NCBI RefSeq assembly: GCF_036017035.1
Contig: NZ_JAYXHS010000002.1
Location: 372,001-436,000, forward strand
From: Viridibacterium silvisoli
GTDB taxonomy: Bacteria; Pseudomonadota; Gammaproteobacteria; Burkholderiales; Rhodocyclaceae
DNA length: 64,000 nt
Direction of reading: 5' to 3'
Under the pieces are notes generated by a model. It ran no database searches and was not told where the DNA came from. It saw only the letters and a list, made by a program, of their open reading frames with translations. Each line of letters begins with the position of its first letter. The stretch's first letter is position 1. Shown in pieces: positions 24,644 to 33,358 of this stretch. Made by a program: the position numbers and the translations under genes.

Positions 24644-26527
24644 TCATGTCTGGCTGGCCAGTCGTGCGTTGATGCGCTCGATCACTTGTTGGGTTTCCAG
24701 CCCGATTTCTGCCAGTAGCTGTTGCTGGTCGCCGTGATCGATGAAGCGATCCGGTAGTCCGAGGCGCAGCGTTTGGGTGGCGATGCCTGCCTCTTCCAGG
24801 ACGCGCGCAACCTCGCTACCTGCTCCGCTGATGACGGCATTTTCTTCCAGCGTTACCAGAAGCTCGTGTGTGCGCGCGAGTTCGAGCACGAGTTCGACGT
24901 CGATCGGTTTGACGAAGCGCATATTGGCGACCGTAGCGTCGAGCGACTCTGCTGCCACGAGGGCGCTGCCAAGCATGCTGCCGAAAGCGAGGAGGGCGAC
25001 GCGTTTACCTTGGCGGCGAACTTCACCTTTGCCGACGGGGAGGGCGGTCATTTCCTTTTGCGGCGTGGTGCCGAGGCCGCCGCCACGCGGATAGCGCACG
25101 GCCGTGGGTGCATCCAGCTTGTATGCGGTGTAGAGCATCTGCCGGCATTCATTCTCATCGGCTGGCGCCATGATCACCATATTCGGCACGCATAGCATGT
25201 AGGACAGGTCGAACGCGCCGTGGTGTGTTGCACCGTCGGCGCCGACCAGGCCGCCTCGGTCGATGGCGAACATCACAGGCAGGTTCTGCAGTGCGATGTC
25301 GTGAATGAGTTGGTCGTAAGCGCGTTGCAGGAAGGTGGAGTAGATCGCCACCACGGGCTTCATGCCTTCGCAGGCGATGCCTGCGGCGAAGGTCAGGGCA
25401 TGTTGCTCCGCAATGCCGACGTCGAAATAGCGTTGCGGATATTCCTTCTCGAAGCGGACCAGGCCCGAGCCTTCGCGCATGGCCGGTGTAATGGCGATGA
25501 GGCGCTCGTCCTGCGCCGCCATGTCGCAGATCCAGTCGCTGAACACCTGGGTGTAGGTCAGCTTCGGTGTGCCCTTGTTGCTCTGGATGCCGGCGTTGTG
25601 ATCGAACTTGCCAACACCGTGGTAGAGGACGGGGTCAGCCTCGGCGAGCTTGTAGCCCTGGCCCTTGCGCGTGACGACGTGCAGGAATTGCGGGCCCTTT
25701 AGCTTGCTCAGATTCTGCAGTGTGGGGATCAGCGTATCGAGATCATGGCCGTCGATCGGGCCAATGTAGTTGAAGCCGAATTCTTCGAACAGTGTGCCTG
25801 GTGTGACCATGCCTTTGACATGCTCTTCGACCCGCTTGGCGAGCTCGAGCACGCTTGGTGCAACGCCGAGGACTTTCTCTCCGGCACGACGTGCGAAGTT
25901 GTAGGTCCTGCCTGACAGTAGGCGCGCGAGGATGTTGGTCAGTGCGCCAACGGGCGGGGAGATGGACATCTCATTGTCGTTGAGGACCACAAGCAGGTCC
26001 GCATCCATCACTCCGGCGTTATTGAGCGCCTCGAAAGCCATGCCTGCCGACATCGCGCCGTCGCCGATGACGGCGATGGCGCGGCGGTCTTCGCCTTTTC
26101 GCTTGGAAGCTACCGCCATGCCGAGTGCGGCGGAAATCGAGGTCGACGAATGTGCTGTACCGAAAGTGTCGTAGTCACTTTCGCTGCGTTTCGGAAAGCC
26201 CGATAGACCTTCGTGCTGGCGCAGTGTGGCCATGCCTGCGCGACGTCCCGTGAGTACCTTGTGACCGTAGGTCTGGTGGCCGACGTCCCACACGATGCGG
26301 TCATCAGGAGTGTTGAAGACGTAGTGCAAGGCGATGGTCAGCTCGACGGTGCCGAGATTGGACGACAGATGGCCGCCCGTTTGCGAGACAGACTCGATCA
26401 GGAAACCACGCAGCTCTTCGGCAAGCGTGGTGAGCTGGCGGCGCTCAAGCTGGCGTAGCTCGGCGGGCGAGTTGATCGTATCGAGCAGGGGCGTAGCCAC
26501 AGGCGCAGCAGAAGAAGAGGAGGACAT
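24644..26527 (-). CDS. dxs: 1-deoxy-D-xylulose-5-phosphate synthase
   Basis: Dxs condenses pyruvate and glyceraldehyde 3-phosphate, the first step of the MEP isoprenoid pathway. The protein (627 residues from the ATG at 26527) has the thiamine diphosphate motif GDGAMSAGMAFEALNN, the catalytic Glu region FDVGIAEQHALTFAAG, and the transketolase C-terminal domain. The ATG at 26527 is 19 bases after the ispA stop; an in-frame TTG at 26566 would overlap ispA. It is the third gene of xseB-ispA-dxs. Confidence 0.98.
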   Translation of the reverse strand: MSSSSSAAPVATPLLDTINSPAELRQLERRQLTTLAEELRGFLIESVSQTGGHLSSNLGTVELTIALHYVFNTPDDRIVWDVGHQTYGHKVLTGRRAGMATLRQHEGLSGFPKRSESDYDTFGTAHSSTSISAALGMAVASKRKGEDRRAIAVIGDGAMSAGMAFEALNNAGVMDADLLVVLNDNEMSISPPVGALTNILARLLSGRTYNFARRAGEKVLGVAPSVLELAKRVEEHVKGMVTPGTLFEEFGFNYIGPIDGHDLDTLIPTLQNLSKLKGPQFLHVVTRKGQGYKLAEADPVLYHGVGKFDHNAGIQSNKGTPKLTYTQVFSDWICDMAAQDERLIAITPAMREGSGLVRFEKEYPQRYFDVGIAEQHALTFAAGIACEGMKPVVAIYSTFLQRAYDQLIHDIALQNLPVMFAIDRGGLVGADGATHHGAFDLSYMLCVPNMVIMAPADENECRQMLYTAYKLDAPTAVRYPRGGGLGTTPQKEMTALPVGKGEVRRQGKRVALLAFGSMLGSALVAAESLDATVANMRFVKPIDVELVLELARTHELLVTLEENAVISGAGSEVARVLEEAGIATQTLRLGLPDRFIDHGDQQQLLAEIGLETQQVIERINARLASQT

Positions 26528-26546
26528 GTTTTCTTGGGGTGGCCGC

Positions 26547-27446
26547 TCAGAATGGCCGGCTGACAATGTAATCGGTGATTTCCTTGAGGCGCTGCGCAGC
26601 TGCGCCCAATGGCGCGAGTGTACCGTGTGCCTCTTCGGCGAGTTCGCGCGCCAGCGTGCGAGCGGGTGTCAGGCCGATGATGCTGACATAGGTGGGCTTG
26701 TCTTGTGCGGCATCCTTGCCGGCAGTCTTGCCCAGCGTGGCCGTGTCGGCCACTTCGTCGAGGATGTCGTCGACGACCTGGAACAGCAGGCCGATGCATT
26801 TGCCGAAATGGTTAAGGCGTTCGAGCGTGGCATCGTCCGTCGTGCCTGCCAGTGCCCCCAGCATGACGGCAGCGCGGATCAATGCGCCGGTCTTGTGGAT
26901 GTGCATGAACTCCAGCTCTTCACGCGTGATCGACTTGCCGACAGAGTCCAGGTCGATAGCCTGGCCGCCGGCCATGCCGCGTGAGCCCGAAGCTTTGGCA
27001 AGCAGCGCGACGGCGCGCAGCTGATTGCCGGCATCCTCGAAAAGCCCGAGTGTCGACAGCTGTTCAAATGCCAGCGTCTGTAGCGCGTCACCGACGAGCA
27101 AGGCGGTCGCTTCGTCGTATTGCACATGTACGGTGGGTTTGCCGCGGCGCAGGACGTCGTCATCCATGCAGGGCATGTCGTCATGCACCAGTGAGTAGAC
27201 GTGAATGCTTTCCAGCGCACAGGCGATGGCGTCGAGACGCTCGGGCGTCGCACCGGCCATCTCTCCAGCCGCGAAGGCGAGCAGGGGCCGTACGCGCTTG
27301 CCGCCACCAAGGGTGGCGTAGCGCATGGCCTGGTGCAGGCGTTGTGGCGCCAGTTGTGCGGCGGGGAGGCGTTGTTCAAGGGCCTGTTCGACGCGACGTT
27401 GTACGCTGGCCATCCATTCCGGGAATTTCATGCTGCTGACATCCAT
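26547..27446 (-). CDS. ispA: Farnesyl diphosphate synthase (short-chain polyprenyl synthase)
   Basis: IspA joins isopentenyl diphosphate units to give farnesyl diphosphate. The protein (299 residues from the ATG at 27446; 27431 is also possible) has the substrate motif GGGKRVRPLL, the first aspartate-rich motif DDMPCMDDD with the two-residue insertion typical of bacterial type II enzymes, and the second motif DDILD. Two Ala/Gly-rich helices fit the family. It lies between xseB and dxs. Confidence 0.97.
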   Translation of the reverse strand: MDVSSMKFPEWMASVQRRVEQALEQRLPAAQLAPQRLHQAMRYATLGGGKRVRPLLAFAAGEMAGATPERLDAIACALESIHVYSLVHDDMPCMDDDVLRRGKPTVHVQYDEATALLVGDALQTLAFEQLSTLGLFEDAGNQLRAVALLAKASGSRGMAGGQAIDLDSVGKSITREELEFMHIHKTGALIRAAVMLGALAGTTDDATLERLNHFGKCIGLLFQVVDDILDEVADTATLGKTAGKDAAQDKPTYVSIIGLTPARTLARELAEEAHGTLAPLGAAAQRLKEITDYIVSRPF

Positions 27447-27462
27447 ATCCTGTTTCTGTGGC

Positions 27463-27732
27463 TCATTCGCCGTCGGTGTCTGCAGGCAGGTCGCGTAGTT
27501 CGCCGTCCTGCAGGACGCGAATACGTTGTTCGGCTGACTCCAGTGCTCCCCGGCAATGGCGCAACAATTGCGTGCCACGCTGGAAACGCGCGAGCGATTC
27601 TTCCAGCGAGAGCGTGCCTGTTTCCATGGCGGCAACGATCTGTTCGAGCTCGCCGACAGCATCTTCAAAACGCTCTGGCAGTGCAGCTTTGGTGTCCGGT
27701 TTTGCGGTCGGAGAGGTTTTGGGCGGAGCCAT
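27463..27732 (-). CDS. xseB: Exodeoxyribonuclease VII small subunit
   Basis: XseB partners XseA to degrade single-stranded DNA to oligonucleotides. From the ATG at 27732 the protein is 89 residues, with the family core PERFEDAVGELEQIVAAMETGTLSLEESLARFQRG split by variable ends. An ATG at 27792 would add 20 residues and cannot be ruled out. xseB heading ispA-dxs is a widely conserved arrangement. No xseA is in the window. Confidence 0.93.
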   Translation of the reverse strand: MAPPKTSPTAKPDTKAALPERFEDAVGELEQIVAAMETGTLSLEESLARFQRGTQLLRHCRGALESAEQRIRVLQDGELRDLPADTDGE

Positions 27733-27838
27733 GGACTGCTTTCGTGGGCTGCTTTTATCAAGGGGGCGCGCACTTTTCGGCGAATCCGGCATGCCGCGCT
27801 TACCTTGGGAGAGGTCAGCGATTATAATTTATTGTTCG

Positions 27839-27886
27839 GGCCTGTTCCCAGCATCCTCGCTGATTGCGAGGATATTGGAACGGGCC
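27839..27886. other. Long imperfect stem-loop in the divergent xseB / Rieske intergenic region
   Basis: An inner perfect 8-bp stem (ATCCTCGC 27853-27860, loop TGATT, GCGAGGAT 27866-27873) is extended by an outer 10-bp stem (27839-27848 with 27877-27886, one G-T pair). It would form in the 5' leader of the Rieske gene, about 45 bases before its start. A palindromic ATTATAAT nearby could give a -10 on either strand. The role is unknown. Confidence 0.5.
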
Positions 27887-27932
27887 TTCCTGTCTTGTAC
27901 GACTCTTGACAGGGTTCTGGAGGTTTTAGCGG

Positions 27933-29039
27933 ATGTCCCAAAGCGCTTCACGTACTCAACTTGCACCGGCCGTGTCACAACTGCCGGTGTCGGCCTATTT
28001 CGACGAAAAGATCTTCGAACTGGAGAAGCGTCTGCTCTTCGATGCAGGGCCGGGGTACGTAGGGCATGAGTTGATGGTGCCGGAGCGTCGCGATTACCAG
28101 TCTCTGGGCTGGATGGGGCATGCTCGCCTGTTGATGCACGCCGATGATGGCGTTCACCTGATGTCGAACATCTGCCGTCATCGCCAGGCCATCATGCTCG
28201 AAGGCCGGGGGCAGGCGCAGAACGTGGTGTGCCCGATCCATCGCTGGACCTACAAGAACGATGGGCAGCTGATCGGTGCGCCACAGTTTCCGGACAATCC
28301 CTGCCTCAATCTCGACCGCCAGAAGCTTGAATCGTGGAATGGCCTGTTGTTCAAAGGCCCGCGTTCAGCCAATTCGGATCTCGCCGGCATGAACGTAGCC
28401 AGCGAGCTGAATTTCGATGGTTATGTGCTGCATCATGTCGAGCACCACGTCTGCAACTACAACTGGAAGACCTTCATCGAGGTCTATCTGGAGGATTACC
28501 ACGTTGCGCCATTCCACCCGGGACTCGGCAATTTTGTCACCTGTGACGATCTGGCCTGGCAGTTTGGTGACTGGTATTCCGTGCAGCGTGTCGGTATTAC
28601 CGATCTGGCCAAGGCGGGCAGCCCCACCTACGAGCGTTGGCAGAATGCCGTGCGCGACTACTATCGTGGCGAGTTGCCACCGCATGGTGCGATCTGGCTG
28701 ACCTATTTCCCGAACATCATGGTCGAGTGGTATCCGCACGTGCTGGTTGTCAGTCACCTCATTCCGCAAGGCGTGGACAAGACGCTCAACGTGGTCGAGT
28801 TCTACTACCCCGAGGAAATCGCGGCATTCGAGCCCGAGTTCATCGAGGCCGAGCGCGCGGCGTACATGGAAACCGCGGTCGAGGACGACGAGATTGCGGA
28901 GCGCATGGATCGTGGCCGGCTGGCGCTATACAAGGAAGGCCGAAATGAATGGGGGCCGTACCAGTCGCCGATGGAGGACGGTATGCAGCACTTCCATGAA
29001 TTCTATCGGCGTGTCATGGCGCCACACGTATCTCTCTGA
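27933..29039 (+). CDS. Rieske [2Fe-2S] aromatic ring-hydroxylating oxygenase family protein
   Basis: The 368-residue protein has a Rieske cluster motif (Cys81-x-His83 in CRHRQ and Cys100-x2-His103 in CPIHRW) and the mononuclear iron region EDYHVAPFHPG with His190 and His195. The architecture is that of the alpha subunit of ring-hydroxylating dioxygenases, but no beta subunit, ferredoxin or reductase gene is adjacent. It is divergent from the isoprenoid operon xseB-ispA-dxs. The substrate is not predictable; known relatives demethylate or hydroxylate quaternary amines and aromatic acids. Confidence 0.9.
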   Translation: MSQSASRTQLAPAVSQLPVSAYFDEKIFELEKRLLFDAGPGYVGHELMVPERRDYQSLGWMGHARLLMHADDGVHLMSNICRHRQAIMLEGRGQAQNVVCPIHRWTYKNDGQLIGAPQFPDNPCLNLDRQKLESWNGLLFKGPRSANSDLAGMNVASELNFDGYVLHHVEHHVCNYNWKTFIEVYLEDYHVAPFHPGLGNFVTCDDLAWQFGDWYSVQRVGITDLAKAGSPTYERWQNAVRDYYRGELPPHGAIWLTYFPNIMVEWYPHVLVVSHLIPQGVDKTLNVVEFYYPEEIAAFEPEFIEAERAAYMETAVEDDEIAERMDRGRLALYKEGRNEWGPYQSPMEDGMQHFHEFYRRVMAPHVSL

Positions 29040-29052
29040 GGTTGTGTAGATG

Positions 29053-29096
29053 AAAAAAGGGCCGCCCACGCGAGATGCGTGGGCGGCCCTTTTTTT
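29053..29096 (+). terminator. Bidirectional Rho-independent terminator
   Basis: A long perfect inverted repeat (AAAAAAGGGCCGCCCACGC and complement, GAGA loop) with A/T runs on both sides, between the Rieske gene and the convergent TRAP operon. Confidence 0.95.
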
Positions 29097-29112
29097 GGCA
29101 TGGCGCCGGGCT

Positions 29113-29652
29113 TCAGTGATTCAGCTCTTCACGACCCGTGTCGATCTCGAGCGCTGGATTCACGATCTTTGCCAGCTCGATATACATGTTCTTGAGGCTG
29201 TAGAGAATCATGATGGCACCGGTGATCGGCATGCAGGCATAGAGCCATTTCTTCGACATGGCGAAGGCTGTGGTTTGCTCCTCCGTCTGCATCGTCAGAT
29301 CAAGTGCGTACTTGGCGAAAATCAGTGCAAATGCCAGCGAGAGCAACTCGATGATGAGCCGATAGATGAAGCGCGCGCGAACGCTCTTCAGGTATTTGGA
29401 GATCCAGTCGCCGACGCTGAAGTGGCTGTGCGTAACCCACACGGCGGCGGCACCGTAGAAGATCAGCGCGCCATATAGCAGCTCGAGGATTTCGTCGAAC
29501 CAGTGCATCGACATCAGTGGCACGAAGCGGACGAAGATGTTGAGCGACAGGATCAGCGTAATCGCGGCAAACAGCACGATGCAGATCCACTCAAGTGTCA
29601 GCGTCAAGGCGCGATCGAAGCGGTTGAGGTTGTTGATGATGGCGTTTTTCAT
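29113..29652 (-). CDS. dctQ: TRAP transporter small permease (DctQ-like)
   Basis: The small membrane subunit of a tripartite ATP-independent periplasmic transporter. From the ATG at 29652 it has 179 residues with four predicted membrane helices (IVLFAAITLILSLNIFV, ILELLYGALIFYGAAAVW, FIYRLIIELLSLAFALIF, WLYACMPITGAIMILYSL). It starts two bases after the large permease stop, so the gene order is P-M-Q instead of the usual P-Q-M. It ends before a shared terminator. Confidence 0.93.
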   Translation of the reverse strand: MKNAIINNLNRFDRALTLTLEWICIVLFAAITLILSLNIFVRFVPLMSMHWFDEILELLYGALIFYGAAAVWVTHSHFSVGDWISKYLKSVRARFIYRLIIELLSLAFALIFAKYALDLTMQTEEQTTAFAMSKKWLYACMPITGAIMILYSLKNMYIELAKIVNPALEIDTGREELNH

Positions 29653-29654
29653 GT

Positions 29655-30944
29655 TCAACCTTCCTTGCCCATGAGGAGATTGGGCAGCCATAGCGAGATT
29701 TCCGGCACAAAGGCGCAGAGGATGGTGACCAAAAGGATCGCAACAAGATAGGGCAGGCATTCGTAGGCCAGCTTCCATACGCCGACCTTGGCAAAACTGT
29801 CTACCGCAAACAGGCACATGCCTACCGGAGGCGTGAGGTTGCCGATCATGATCAGCAGGGTCATGACGACGCCGAAATTCACCATGTCGATGCCGTAGAT
29901 GGGGCAGAGCTTCATGAAGATCGGCAAGGTGATCAGGAAGATGGCATTGCCATCCAGAAAGCAGCCCAGCACCAGGATGATGGCGATCACGATCCAGAGG
30001 AAGGCGACGGGCGAGGCGCCGAATGCGGTCAGCTGCATGATGAGGGCATCGGGAATGCGCTCGAAGATGGTGAACCAGCCGAAGAAGTTGGCCGTGGCAA
30101 TGATGAACATCAGGCCGCAGGTCTGTTTGAGCGAGGCGAACAGGACGGGTGGGAGATCCTTGACGCGCAGATCGCGATAAGCGAAGCCCAGCAGAAGGGC
30201 GTAGAGGGCGGCGATGACGGAAGCTTCCGTCGCCGTGAAGAAGCCGGTGGTGATGCCACCGATGATGATGACGGGGGCCAGCAGCGGCCAGAACGCGGCC
30301 TTGAAGCTGGCAACGATTTCCCGCAGATGCGCGCGTGGGCTGCTGGGCAAGCCGCGCGGGCCGGCCATCATCCAGATGCCTATCATCATGGCGATGCCCA
30401 TCAACACGCCGGGTATCGCACCGGCCAGGAACAGGCGGCTCACCGAAACGGAGGTGATGGCGCCATACAGCACGAAGGGGATGGAAGGCGGAATCACCGG
30501 GCCAATGGTCGACGCGCCGGCCACGATGGCTGCCGAGATGCCAGGCTTGTAACCCGCATCAACCATGGCGCGATGCTGGATCTGGCCGAGGCCTGCGGCG
30601 TCCGCCACGGCCGAACCGGACATGCCTGAAAAGATCATCGACGAGATCACGCTGACCTGGCCGAGCCCGCCCGGTACATGCCCGACCAGCGCACCGGCGA
30701 AGCGGAAGATGCGCGTCGTGATGCCGCCGGTATTCATCAGGTTGCCGGCGAGAATGAAGAAGGGAATGGCCAGCAGGGTGAAGCCGGTGGTGCCGGAATA
30801 CATGCGCTGCGGCAGCATCATGAGGAAATCGCTTTGCCCCATGCCGACGAAAAAAGCGATTGCGGTGAGCCCGATCGCGACCGCGATGGGCACGTCGATC
30901 ATCAACAGGATCAGCAGTACGGCGAAGATGGACAGCGTCAGCAT
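29655..30944 (-). CDS. dctM: TRAP transporter large permease (DctM-like)
   Basis: The large permease couples solute uptake to the sodium gradient. The 429-residue protein has about twelve hydrophobic segments and the DctM family features: an N-terminal MLTLSIFAVLLILLMIDVP, GLTAIAFFVGMG, the FRFAGALVGHVPGGLGQVSV segment, SAAIVAGASTIGPVIPPSIPFVLYG with the conserved Pro-Pro-Ser, and NLTPPVGMCLF near the end. It follows the binding-protein gene after about 100 bases and precedes dctQ. Confidence 0.96.
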   Translation of the reverse strand: MLTLSIFAVLLILLMIDVPIAVAIGLTAIAFFVGMGQSDFLMMLPQRMYSGTTGFTLLAIPFFILAGNLMNTGGITTRIFRFAGALVGHVPGGLGQVSVISSMIFSGMSGSAVADAAGLGQIQHRAMVDAGYKPGISAAIVAGASTIGPVIPPSIPFVLYGAITSVSVSRLFLAGAIPGVLMGIAMMIGIWMMAGPRGLPSSPRAHLREIVASFKAAFWPLLAPVIIIGGITTGFFTATEASVIAALYALLLGFAYRDLRVKDLPPVLFASLKQTCGLMFIIATANFFGWFTIFERIPDALIMQLTAFGASPVAFLWIVIAIILVLGCFLDGNAIFLITLPIFMKLCPIYGIDMVNFGVVMTLLIMIGNLTPPVGMCLFAVDSFAKVGVWKLAYECLPYLVAILLVTILCAFVPEISLWLPNLLMGKEG

Positions 30945-31048
30945 TCAGGCAGACTCCTGCGTGCGAAAGGGGCGTGCTCAACGGGAAGGCGAAAAGCGCA
31001 AGAAAGACGGGCGCACCTTCGCAGGCGGCCCGTCATCGGCAGGCGGAC

Positions 31049-32026
31049 TTATTTGCTGTTCTTGTCGACCATGCCCATGAAGCGATTGAAGTTGTCGGGG
31101 CCAACCTTGGCCTTGACCTTCTCCCAGGCTGGGCCCATCGCGGCTTTCCATGGGCCGAGGTCGGGGCGCGAGACGACGATGCCCTTGGTCGTTTCGAGGT
31201 CCTTCAACTGCGTGGCCTCTTCGTCGCGCACGGTCTTGCGTGCGAACTTCGCAGCGCTGGCCGATTCCTCACGCACGATCTGTTGCTGGGCGGGCGTCAG
31301 CTTGTCCCAGCTTCTCTTGTTCACCACATGCACCATCGAGCTGTACGTGTAGTTGAGGATGGTCATGTACTTCTGTGTCTCGTACAGCTTGAGTGCGTAG
31401 ATCGTGCCGACCGGATTTTCCTGGCCATCAACGACGCCTTGCTTCATCGCCATCACCAGTTCCGGAAAAGCAATGGTCACGGCATTGCCACCCGCCGCTT
31501 CGACGAAAGCCTGATAGGCGAATGCTGGCGGGGTGCGGATCTTCATGCCCTTCATGTCAGCCGGCACGACCACGGACTTCTTGGAATTGGTGAGCTGCCG
31601 GAAGCCCCATTCCCAGTCAGACAGGTGGACGAGGCCCTTCTTGGCGAGCTCGGGTTCGGCCCAGGCCTTGAAGTCGCCATCGATGATCTTGTCGGCCATC
31701 GCGTAATCCTTGAATGCGAAGGGCGTGCTGATGGTGTCGTAGAAGGGGAAATTCTTGGCCAGCTGGTCCTGCCCGGAAAGGCTCATGTCGACTGCGCCGA
31801 GCATGACTTGCTCCAGCACTTCAGGCGGGCTGCCCAGTGCGTTGTTGCCGAAGACGTTGATCTTCACTTCCCCGTTGGTGCGCTTTTCGACATTCGTCTT
31901 GAACTGCAGGGCGGCAATGGCGTTCGGCGTGCCGTCCGCGGCGAAATGCCCGAGCTTCAGTTCAACGGCAGCAATTGCTTGTGATGAGCCGAAGGCCATC
32001 AACATCAGAAACGCGAGTGTTTTCAT
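31049..32026 (-). CDS. dctP: TRAP transporter substrate-binding protein (DctP-like)
   Basis: The periplasmic receptor of the TRAP system, 325 residues from the ATG at 32026, which has an AGGAGA ribosome-binding site. A signal peptide (AFLMLMAFGSSQAIAA) precedes VELKLGHFAADGTPNAIAA. The conserved Arg of KGMKIRTPP, which binds the ligand carboxylate in this family, is present, as is AMKQGVVDGQENPVGTIY. The ligand is therefore probably an organic acid, but which one cannot be read. It is transcribed before dctM and dctQ. Confidence 0.95.
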   Translation of the reverse strand: MKTLAFLMLMAFGSSQAIAAVELKLGHFAADGTPNAIAALQFKTNVEKRTNGEVKINVFGNNALGSPPEVLEQVMLGAVDMSLSGQDQLAKNFPFYDTISTPFAFKDYAMADKIIDGDFKAWAEPELAKKGLVHLSDWEWGFRQLTNSKKSVVVPADMKGMKIRTPPAFAYQAFVEAAGGNAVTIAFPELVMAMKQGVVDGQENPVGTIYALKLYETQKYMTILNYTYSSMVHVVNKRSWDKLTPAQQQIVREESASAAKFARKTVRDEEATQLKDLETTKGIVVSRPDLGPWKAAMGPAWEKVKAKVGPDNFNRFMGMVDKNSK

Positions 32027-32201
32027 GACTTCTCCTGGTGCGGTGTGGCGAGGGGTTGCAACGAGGCGATGCTGAACGACGTGATCTGAATACTCATTGG
32101 CGGGCGAAGTTGCCTGACAAAAGTAGTCCAGCAGCATAAGTGCTGCTCGTCAGAATTCAGCTAGGTGTTTTCCCTCGTTCACGCAGGAGAGTGCCTGGCC
32201 G

Positions 32202-33275
32202 TCATGGCACTATGGCCAGAAACAGGAATGACGAAAAGATGATCAGATGAATGGCGCCTTGCAGCACCGTCGTGCGGCCGGTGCCCAGCGTGATGACGCT
32301 CACCAGCAGCGTCAGCCAGAGCATGACGCTGTCTTTGGCGGACAGACCAAGCGCGATGGGTTGGCCCATCACCAGCGAGACGATGGCGACGGCCGGGATG
32401 GTCAGGCTGATGCTGGCAAGGGCCGAGCCCAGCGCCAGGTTGAGGCTGTTCTGCAGCCGGTTCATGCGCGCCGCGCGCAGGGCTGCAAAGCCTTCGGGCA
32501 GCAGCACCAATGCGGCAATCACGATACCCACGACAGCCTCCGGCGCGCCGGCTTTCTGCACCGTTTGTTCGACTACGCCTGACAGCATCTTGGCGAGGCC
32601 GACGACTGCGACCAGCGAGACGAACATCAGCGCCGCGCTGCTCAGCGCCGCCGAGCCGGAGGGCGGTGCCAGATGTAGCTCTTCTGCATCCTGGCCCTTG
32701 GCGAGGAAATAGTCGCGATGGCGCACGGTCTGTACGAAGACGAACACCACGTAGAGCACCAGCGAAATGATGCCGACGAAAACCAGCTGGGCTGAAGTCA
32801 GGCCCGGGCCTGGCGCCGAGGTCAGGAAGTTGGGCAAGACGAGCGTCAGTACGGACAGCGCACACAACACACCCAGTGCGGCGCTGGCGCCTTGTACCTG
32901 GAAGCCCTGTTCGTGATGACGCACGCCACCGGCGAGCAGGCATAGACCGACGATGCCGTTGCAGACGATCATGACGGCGGAGAACACCGTGTCGCGTGCG
33001 AGGCCGGCCTTGTCGGGCCCGGCGGAAAGCATGATGGAAACAATCAATGCCACTTCGATGACGGTGACAGCAATCGCGAGTATCAAGGTGCCGAAGGGCT
33101 CGCCTACTTTGTGGGCAATGACTTCGGCATGATGTACGGCCGCGAATACCGCGCCAGGCAGTGCGATGGCGGCGAAGCTGAGGGTGAGCCCGCCAGGGTG
33201 GAGCGCTGTCACCAGCAGGATGAGCATGGCAAGCAGTGGGACGATCCAGGTCCAGCGCAGACTTGCGTGCTTCAT
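32202..33275 (-). CDS. chaA: Calcium/proton antiporter-like protein (CaCA superfamily, ChaA-like)
   Basis: The 357-residue protein has around eleven predicted membrane helices and two copies of the acidic exchanger motif: GEPFGTLILAIAVTVIEVALI in the N-terminal half and LLPEGFAALRAARMNRLQNSLN in the C-terminal half, each with the Glu used for cation binding. This is the pattern of ChaA-type Ca2+(Na+)/H+ antiporters. The start at 33275 (ATG before KHASLRWTW) was chosen because the longer reading frame adds a polar N-terminus. Ion specificity is inferred from the family. Glk lies immediately upstream in the same orientation. Confidence 0.9.
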   Translation of the reverse strand: MKHASLRWTWIVPLLAMLILLVTALHPGGLTLSFAAIALPGAVFAAVHHAEVIAHKVGEPFGTLILAIAVTVIEVALIVSIMLSAGPDKAGLARDTVFSAVMIVCNGIVGLCLLAGGVRHHEQGFQVQGASAALGVLCALSVLTLVLPNFLTSAPGPGLTSAQLVFVGIISLVLYVVFVFVQTVRHRDYFLAKGQDAEELHLAPPSGSAALSSAALMFVSLVAVVGLAKMLSGVVEQTVQKAGAPEAVVGIVIAALVLLPEGFAALRAARMNRLQNSLNLALGSALASISLTIPAVAIVSLVMGQPIALGLSAKDSVMLWLTLLVSVITLGTGRTTVLQGAIHLIIFSSFLFLAIVP

Positions 33276-33358
33276 TGCTTCGGCTTCCTTGTGGTGTGGT
33301 CGAGCGTGGTGGGCTGCGTGCCAACGATCTGGTTCAGTCGGCAACGCCGGTGGTGCGA

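Noticed and set aside
32179..33324. Alternative 381-codon frame across the Ca2+/H+ antiporter gene
   Set aside because: Arg-rich, no membrane segments or motifs. The other frame encodes a clear CaCA exchanger with paired acidic motifs.
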